A DNA stretch of 6,316 nt from Bacteroidota bacterium (lineage in GTDB: Bacteria; Bacteroidota; Bacteroidia; UKL13-3): the NCBI GenBank assembly GCA_018883485.1, contig VEQB01000138.1:1-6316 (forward strand). Reading direction: 5' to 3'. Of the stretch, positions 6,281 to 6,316 are shown piece by piece (positions within the stretch are counted from its first letter, which is position 1; every line of letters begins with the position of its first letter). Under the pieces are notes generated by a model, which searched no databases, was not told the origin of the DNA, and saw only the letters and a program-made list of their open reading frames with translations. Made by a program: the position numbers and the translations under genes.

Positions 6281-6311
6281 TTGTACAAACTAGCTAAATT
6301 CTGCACCTTTG
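6281..6311 (+). promoter_or_regulatory. Candidate promoter reading out of the right edge
   Basis: TTG (6281-6283), then 20 bp, then CACCTTTG (6304-6311). This fits the Bacteroidota spacing and misses only the first base of the -7 consensus TAnnTTTG. Transcription would start at or just beyond the window edge, implying a plus-strand gene to the right that is divergent from the T9SS cargo gene. The 121 bp between the end of that gene and this element hold no other feature I can support. Confidence 0.4.
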
Positions 6312-6316
6312 GGAGG

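Overview
The window looks like chromosomal DNA from a member of the Bacteroidota; I cannot place it to genus. The evidence is a secreted protein with a type IX secretion (T9SS) C-terminal sorting domain, an archaeal/eukaryal-type prolyl-tRNA synthetase, AT-rich leaders with almost no Shine-Dalgarno sequences, and several -7-like elements close to the Bacteroidota consensus TAnnTTTG. I see no mobile element, CRISPR array, tRNA or rRNA, and no clear frameshift. It reads as an ordinary core/envelope region.

Left part (about 1-2489) is all on the minus strand. Read in the direction of transcription it holds proS, then a 227-residue conserved-looking protein of unknown function 39 bp downstream, then a 213 bp gap, then the first 25 codons of a gene running off the left edge that I read as secA. 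proS and the unknown gene are probably co-transcribed. secA may have its own promoter in the gap, although I see no terminator separating it from the upstream genes.

A 98 bp divergent promoter region (2490-2587) separates proS from two plus-strand envelope genes. The first encodes a probable lipoprotein or exported protein with an aromatic/Gly/Asn repeat core and an Arg/Pro/Ser-rich tail. The second begins 21 bp later and encodes a FadL/OmpP1-like outer-membrane beta-barrel. They look like a two-gene operon, which suggests a surface assembly, but a joint function is inference only.

The FadL-like gene converges on a minus-strand gene for a small T9SS cargo protein. A strong hairpin with A- and T-tracts on its two sides (5426-5464) sits between them and probably terminates transcription from both directions. 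The last 157 bp carry a probable promoter for the T9SS cargo gene and, at the extreme right end, a plus-strand promoter-like sequence that may drive a gene outside the window.

The genes cover protein synthesis (ProRS), export (SecA) and the cell envelope (lipoprotein, FadL-like barrel, T9SS cargo). Nothing here amounts to a new defence or mobile system. The least understood parts are the 227-residue protein and the repeat-rich lipoprotein paired with the barrel.
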